Positions 59,925 to 64,000 of a stretch of 64,000 bases of DNA are shown here, one piece after another; position 1 is the stretch's first letter; the number at the start of each line of letters is the position of its first letter. The DNA is from Clostridiales bacterium. GTDB taxonomy: Bacteria; Bacillota; Clostridia; Oscillospirales; Oscillospiraceae. Where the stretch lies: NCBI GenBank assembly GCA_902362775.1, contig CABIXV010000001.1, positions 388,654 to 452,653 on the forward strand, read 5' to 3'. The notes beneath the pieces were generated by a model. It was not told the origin of the DNA. It saw only the letters and a program-made list of their open reading frames with translations, and searched no databases. A program made the translations under genes and the position numbers.

Positions 59925-60434
59925 ATGGAGCAAACGAAAATAAGAGAACAGGTAATTGATGACTTGAAGCAATATCCGGAGCTGAAGAAGAAAGTCATCT
60001 TGCTTCGCTATGAGCAGGAACACCCCGCCAAGATTTCAGACAGCGAGGTGATCGACAGCATGGCGCTTTCACGGCCGGTGAGCGACGGCATTCGACCGGC
60101 GGGATTTATCTCAGATAAGACCATGCGTATCGCCACACAGTTCCGGGACAAGAAAGACCGACTCAACCAAGAAACCATTATGGAGATCGCCCAGGAGCTT
60201 TATACCGTTGAACAACAGATCTCCAAGCTGGAGTTCTATGTCTCACAATTAGAAGAAAAACAGGCCGAAGTGATCCGAAAATATTATTTTGAGGGGAAAA
60301 CTTGGGGAGAATTACAGCGGGAAATGCATCTGGCGCCGCGGACACTGCTCAAGCGCAGAGACGATGGCCTGGATGCGCTTGTGTCCATCTACTCTTACAT
60401 AGGGCAGGTGAAAGGAGATCGAAGGAATACATGA
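59925..60434 (+). CDS. ArpU/sigma-70-region-4-like small regulator
   Basis: A 169-residue protein. The C-terminal 60 residues (LEEKQAEVIRKYYFEGKTWGELQREMHLAPRTLLKRR) resemble sigma-70 region 4 as found in ArpU-type phage and element regulators. The N-terminal part is helical. The ATG at 59925 follows a G-rich site. It overlaps the next gene by four bases (ATGA). Confidence 0.7.
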   Translation: MEQTKIREQVIDDLKQYPELKKKVILLRYEQEHPAKISDSEVIDSMALSRPVSDGIRPAGFISDKTMRIATQFRDKKDRLNQETIMEIAQELYTVEQQISKLEFYVSQLEEKQAEVIRKYYFEGKTWGELQREMHLAPRTLLKRRDDGLDALVSIYSYIGQVKGDRRNT

Positions 60435-60853
60435 CGGTACATTTTTATGACGATGCGCACGAAGCGTTTTTCCGTGAGAAATTGGAGCGGGCCGCAGCAT
60501 CCGGGCGTACTCCAGACAACTATTTTCGTTCTTTCCTCTATCTGTGCGGGCTGTGCCCAGATACCAGGAGCCACTTCCATCGTTTATTTGACTGGCGGGA
60601 GTGGTGTATCTGCCCGGAGGCGCTGGCTGACGGCTGGCAGACTGGTACGAGCAAAAGAATCACCAGGCTGGCATTTAACCTGTGGAACGGCTATGGGCAG
60701 GAGCAACCGGAGGATGAACGGGTCTCTGCGGCATTCCTGCCGGATGAGATATTCTGCTGTGGGTTTCAGTCCTGCTTCTTTGAGGCGGTGCGGCTCCGTT
60801 TCCCAGAATATGCGGACGCTGCCTCATCACTCCCATGTATGGGACCAGGCTAA
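60431..60853 (+). CDS. DUF6075 family protein
   Basis: A 140-residue soluble protein. MTVHFYDDAHEAFF and CPEALADGWQTGTSKRITRLAFNLWNGY match what I recall of DUF6075, a family common in Clostridia mobile elements and without known function. It is coupled to the sigma-like gene and followed by a terminator. Confidence 0.75.
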   Translation: MTVHFYDDAHEAFFREKLERAAASGRTPDNYFRSFLYLCGLCPDTRSHFHRLFDWREWCICPEALADGWQTGTSKRITRLAFNLWNGYGQEQPEDERVSAAFLPDEIFCCGFQSCFFEAVRLRFPEYADAASSLPCMGPG

Positions 60854-60885
60854 ATGATTTTTGTAAATAACCCATACTGTGTTTT

Positions 60886-60916
60886 ACAGGCCGACAGCGC
60901 AAAGCTGCCGGCCTGT
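60886..60916. terminator. Terminator between DUF6075 and hipA-like genes
   Basis: ACAGGCCG-A-CAGC pairs with GCTG-C-CGGCCTGT around GCAAA, with T-rich sequence on both sides, between convergent genes. Confidence 0.8.
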
Positions 60917-60932
60917 GTTCTTTGATCCGATA

Positions 60933-62159
60933 TTATTGTTCGCTTTGGCCGCTGTAACGAATATCCTCCGTCACATCATGGCCTGTTCCCGGAACGGCAT
61001 AGACGCCGCAGCGGGAGATCTCCTTGAGCGTTTCAATGCGCCAACGCAGGGCACGGGCCACAGCAATGCGGCGGGCTTCATCCAGGAACAGGGAGCCCTT
61101 GGTCAGCTCCATCCATTCCTCCTCGATACTGTCCAGCCTGGACAGGTCCAGCCAGTCAAAGGAAGATACCAGCTTGATCTGCTCCTCATGGCGGTCCTTG
61201 AACGGCTTGCAGGTGACCCGCCCGCTTCCCACCATGCCGGTGGGCTTGTCAAACCACAGGGATGTGCCGCTGTCGTAGATCGGGGCGGCGCCCAAATACT
61301 CCAGCGTCTCAGCGTTGCGTACCACGCCGAAGTTATTTTGGTGCCGGTCCTCGTTGACGATCAGGTAGTCCAGTACGATCATCCGGTCCACGGCCTCCCG
61401 GACGCCGGGAATACCAAGGGCTTCACAGCAGTCCATATAATGCTGATAGACCGAGACATGATTGGGCCGCTTTACCGTCTGCATGATATACCACGCTGGG
61501 ATCAACTCGGTTTCCGGGGTGATAAAGTCCTCACATACGCTGTACGGGTAGTCCTCCTGGACCGTCAGCGTATAGGTCACATGGGGGATACCCAGACGCT
61601 CCATCACGGAACTGGCCAGCACCTCATTGTAGGGCTCCTGCTGGGTGGCGCCGCTTCCGCCCTTCATCAGGCACCGGCGCTCATCCAGAATGGCCCACTT
61701 TTTCTTCAGCCAACCGTCCGAGGTGTTGTCCGGGGACATCAGGCTTACCCGGCCGCTGGATGAGCCGCGGCCGAGCAGGATATTGCCCACATCATCGGAA
61801 AAGGCGTTTTGAAAGAAGTTTACCTCCTCCCAGCGCACGCCGCTGGATGTCGGGCAGATCCAATATTGGTCGGACAGGCTTAGCCCCAGGCATTTGTCCA
61901 GGAGCAGTTGTGTGGAGGCCAACTCCAACTCTCGCAGGGCATCCCGGATGCGGTCACGGCTGGCTGGAATGGCCCGGCCGGTCCACCATGTATTGAGGGC
62001 GCTCCTGTCAATGACTCCCTTTTTCACAGGGATACCTACCGGAACATGGAGCGCGTTATAAACATGGCCGACAGACCGGATCACACCGGTGTCCGTATCC
62101 AATTGGAGGTCGGCCACAGGTGTATTTTTGTGCATAAGAACATAGCGACTGTCTGCCAT
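60933..62159 (-). CDS. HipA-like serine/threonine kinase
   Basis: A 408-residue protein of the HipA/PI3-4-kinase-like fold. The catalytic loop is LIVNEDRHQNNFGVV and the metal-binding Asp lies in PIYDSGTSL. HipA kinases phosphorylate targets such as GltX and are usually toxins held by a HipB antitoxin. No HipB-type HTH gene adjoins it here. AGAGGTGA precedes the ATG. It may be a stand-alone kinase of the phage-defence or element-maintenance type. Confidence 0.8.
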   Translation of the reverse strand: MADSRYVLMHKNTPVADLQLDTDTGVIRSVGHVYNALHVPVGIPVKKGVIDRSALNTWWTGRAIPASRDRIRDALRELELASTQLLLDKCLGLSLSDQYWICPTSSGVRWEEVNFFQNAFSDDVGNILLGRGSSSGRVSLMSPDNTSDGWLKKKWAILDERRCLMKGGSGATQQEPYNEVLASSVMERLGIPHVTYTLTVQEDYPYSVCEDFITPETELIPAWYIMQTVKRPNHVSVYQHYMDCCEALGIPGVREAVDRMIVLDYLIVNEDRHQNNFGVVRNAETLEYLGAAPIYDSGTSLWFDKPTGMVGSGRVTCKPFKDRHEEQIKLVSSFDWLDLSRLDSIEEEWMELTKGSLFLDEARRIAVARALRWRIETLKEISRCGVYAVPGTGHDVTEDIRYSGQSEQ

Positions 62160-62327
62160 TTTGGTTTCACCTCTTTCTGCTTGATTATAGTAAGAAAAAA
62201 GGAACTTGCAACTTGCCGTTGAGTATGCGATGCGCCTCCAAGGGGCTTTTTATTTTTGAGAAAACAGCAGGACCGGCACCGGGCGGCAATTTGAACTCCC
62301 CGGTGCGCCGATCCTTCGCAAGATGAA

Positions 62328-62756
62328 TCAGATCGTTTCCTCTAAAAGCCGCTCTTTGATGACGACGGTATTTCCATGCTTCCTTTTCCAGGAGAGTACG
62401 GGCCTGGTTTGTATTCCATGGGTACCCGTTCTGAAAACGATACGGCGCAGGACTGCATATTCCGGAATGGAGGGGGCAATCATGGCGACGGTAGTCTCAA
62501 TCTGCTCAATGGCCTTGACCAGATCGGAGCCCTTCAATTCGATGTAGTAGGAAGTCTTTGCATCATCGTTCAAAAGGAGATAATCACAGCGCGGAGACAT
62601 ATCCCCCGCTGCGACCACCTCTCCATCCACCTTGAACTGCCGGATCATGTGCCTATTTTTGTTCTTGCCGACATGGGTACAGCGATTTTCCGCCGAAGTA
62701 AATACGGAGTGCTGTCCCGCCCGATGCGGCGTAAAATCATTGATGTTGCAGCACAT
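62328..62756 (-). CDS. PD-(D/E)xK nuclease-like protein, partner of ATPase
   Basis: A 142-residue protein. CDYLLLNDDAKTSYYIELKGS has Asp58 and Glu73-x-Lys75, the metal-binding pattern of PD-(D/E)xK nucleases. It was not recognised as a named defence gene. It starts two bases after the stop of the upstream ATPase, with GAGGAGGG inside that gene's end, so the pair is co-expressed. That pairing suggests ATP-controlled cleavage of nucleic acid. Confidence 0.7.
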   Translation of the reverse strand: MCCNINDFTPHRAGQHSVFTSAENRCTHVGKNKNRHMIRQFKVDGEVVAAGDMSPRCDYLLLNDDAKTSYYIELKGSDLVKAIEQIETTVAMIAPSIPEYAVLRRIVFRTGTHGIQTRPVLSWKRKHGNTVVIKERLLEETI

Positions 62757-62758
62757 AC

Positions 62759-64000
62759 CTATCCCTCCTCAGAAAACAAAAATCCGAGAAGGAAATCGCT
62801 TAACGCATTGATCTCAGTGGAGGCGCCGTCAATCAGTTCATTCTTGATCAGCTTCAGCCCATCATCCTCGTTCACAGCCGTTTCCAGCTTGCCGTCATGA
62901 ATATAATAGGCGTTTGATCTTTCCGCATCAAGCCAAAACCTCTTGTTGAGACGCGGCTTGACCTCTTCTTGACGCTGAACAGGAACCTGGCCGGCGAGCA
63001 TCAGATAGTTCAGTGTGCTGAGCACATAGGGGCTGTGTGTGGTCACGATGCCTGTGTTCCCGCTGGTAAGCATCAAAGCGAGCACATGGGAGATTGTCTG
63101 CTGGGAGGCCGGATAAAGGTGGGACTCCGGCTCTTCCACGATCAGGAACACCTTTCTCTGCTCAATCAGATAATAGAACAGAAGGTTAAAAAGCCACACA
63201 ACTTCCTGCTGGCCGGAGGAAGCCAGGTTGATTTTCACATATTTGCCGTCTGAAAGATATAGACGCTCCTCATTTTCCGTATATCGGTAGCTGCCGTTCA
63301 ACACCTGCTCCGCGGCTGTTCTCAAGAGGTTGACCGCGGGCCTGATCTCCTTGTACTTTTTCAGCCGAATCGGGTCAGCCTCAATTTCCCGGATAACGCC
63401 ATCCATCCCGTAGCCGAAGGTCGGCTTGAGCTTTAGGATCAATTCCGTGTATCGCTTGGTGATATAGTCGATATTACGGAGTTGGGACTCCTCCAGCGAA
63501 GTAAAAATATAGTTGAGCTGCGCGCTCAGCAGTGTAATCAAATTGCGCCCGGCCGGAATAAAGACGGTTTCATACGGATCATTAAACAACTGGCTGAGCT
63601 GTTTCTCGGCATAGTCCCTCTGGCCGGGAGAGATATTGGAAAAATTCCGCCAGCCCAGCTCTGTGAAATACTCTTTCACAGAGCCGCTAAATTCAATTTC
63701 GATATAGTTTTTCAGGGGATCATCATAATTTTCAGTCAGGGATACCCGGATAGAGACATTCTTTTTATAGGTGTATTCCATCTTCATATCCAGCGGCATG
63801 ACCCAGGAGGTCCCAAAAAGCTGCAGGAATTTGTTCTTCAGGCGCTGTTCCAAGACCATGGACCAGGAAGCGTCATCCCGGTCCGATACTGCTTGCGGGC
63901 CTCCCTGCATGATAATATTCAAAATATCCTGTTTGACCGTCCTGAAAAAATAGACGGCTTTTGCAACGGTGCTTTTTCCGCTGGACTGCGGGCCAGTCAA
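62759..64000 (-). CDS. AAA/OLD-like ATPase (N-terminus beyond window)
   Basis: At least 413 residues. Walker A GPQSSGKST lies close to the window edge. The ABC-type signature region NLASSGQQEVVWL and Walker B VFLIVEEPESHLYP follow, with a switch histidine in VTTHSPYVL. This is the AAA_15/AAA_21 (OLD, Septu PtuA-like) layout. The true start is probably a few dozen codons upstream, outside the window. No Toprim domain is seen, so the nuclease next door may supply cutting. Confidence 0.82.
   Translation of the reverse strand: MTGPQSSGKSTVAKAVYFFRTVKQDILNIIMQGGPQAVSDRDDASWSMVLEQRLKNKFLQLFGTSWVMPLDMKMEYTYKKNVSIRVSLTENYDDPLKNYIEIEFSGSVKEYFTELGWRNFSNISPGQRDYAEKQLSQLFNDPYETVFIPAGRNLITLLSAQLNYIFTSLEESQLRNIDYITKRYTELILKLKPTFGYGMDGVIREIEADPIRLKKYKEIRPAVNLLRTAAEQVLNGSYRYTENEERLYLSDGKYVKINLASSGQQEVVWLFNLLFYYLIEQRKVFLIVEEPESHLYPASQQTISHVLALMLTSGNTGIVTTHSPYVLSTLNYLMLAGQVPVQRQEEVKPRLNKRFWLDAERSNAYYIHDGKLETAVNEDDGLKLIKNELIDGASTEINALSDFLLGFLFSEEG

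Larger units (their letters stand above)
12839..64000. mobile_element. Integrated mobile element with triple serine recombinases (right end outside window)
   Basis: The left junction interrupts abrB at about 12839. Serine recombinases lie immediately inside it, as expected for an integrase end. The remaining 51 kb carries cargo of accessory type: metal-uptake-like cassettes, a replication/recombination and PRTRC operon, HipA and a defence-like pair. No second abrB fragment is seen, so the element extends past 64000. No relaxase or type IV secretion gene is visible, so conjugation is unproven; it may be an ICE, an IME or a genomic island. Confidence 0.75.

Noticed and set aside
1-64000. tRNA, rRNA or CRISPR arrays
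   Set aside because: No cloverleaf-like or rRNA-like sequence and no regularly spaced repeats were noticed on reading either strand.

Overview
The window looks like chromosome from a fairly GC-rich, Gram-positive gut-type Clostridia (Oscillospiraceae/Flavonifractor-like; inferred from gene content, codon use and strong AGGAGG ribosome sites, not from a search). It divides into a host part (1 to about 12.84 kb) and one end of a large integrated mobile element (about 12.84 kb to the right edge).

Host part. At the left edge is a cell-surface protein with a signal peptide, beta-helix repeats, an InlB-type repeat and an SLH anchor (minus strand, C-terminus cut off by the window). Its promoter lies inside a 259-bp segment bounded by near-perfect 20-bp inverted repeats, with a tyrosine recombinase gene directly next to one repeat. 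This is the layout of a phase-variable promoter switch, read here in the ON orientation. Next come a pyrimidine operon (pyrC, pyrF, a zinc-ribbon gene, pyrK, pyrD), a DUF1622 membrane protein, a histidine phosphatase-GNAT fusion, a divergent pair of a small protein and an XRE regulator, a TrmN6-like methyltransferase and rsmI. An abrB-type regulator gene is cut after its DNA-binding start.

Mobile element. It begins inside abrB. Three large serine recombinases in tandem, plus a small fourth paralogue lacking the catalytic serine, lie at the junction. The cargo includes three paralogous cassettes (about 18.8-26.8, 42.4-50.8 and 51.0-58.7 kb). Each has an MptD-type ECF S-component, EcfT, a two-domain EcfA, a pair of exporter-fold ABC half-transporters and a short DtxR-like repressor, plus a TetR or AraC regulator. 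They resemble metal/siderophore uptake loci (mptABCDEF, IrtAB/YbtPQ style). Shared operator-like dyads (GGTTAG-N6-CTAACC) and an AraC-type box at a fixed distance from the -10 tie cassettes 2 and 3 together.

Between cassettes 1 and 2 is a 14-kb plus-strand operon (27.1-41.3 kb) that joins a PRTRC ubiquitin-like set (JAB peptidase, E1-like ThiF, E2-like PRTRC-B) to DNA-processing proteins: a beta-clamp, a DUF6094 methyltransferase, a Rad52-like annealing protein, an SMC/Rad50-like ATPase and a primase with a ParB-like tail. Several unknown proteins and a bactofilin-like protein are interleaved.

After cassette 3 come an OmpR-like regulator with no normal start codon, a sigma-like small regulator, a DUF6075 protein, a HipA-type kinase and a candidate defence pair (AAA/OLD-like ATPase plus PD-(D/E)xK nuclease) running off the right edge. 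No relaxase, type IV secretion gene, tRNA, rRNA or CRISPR array was seen. The far attachment site, with the missing start of abrB, should lie beyond 64 kb.
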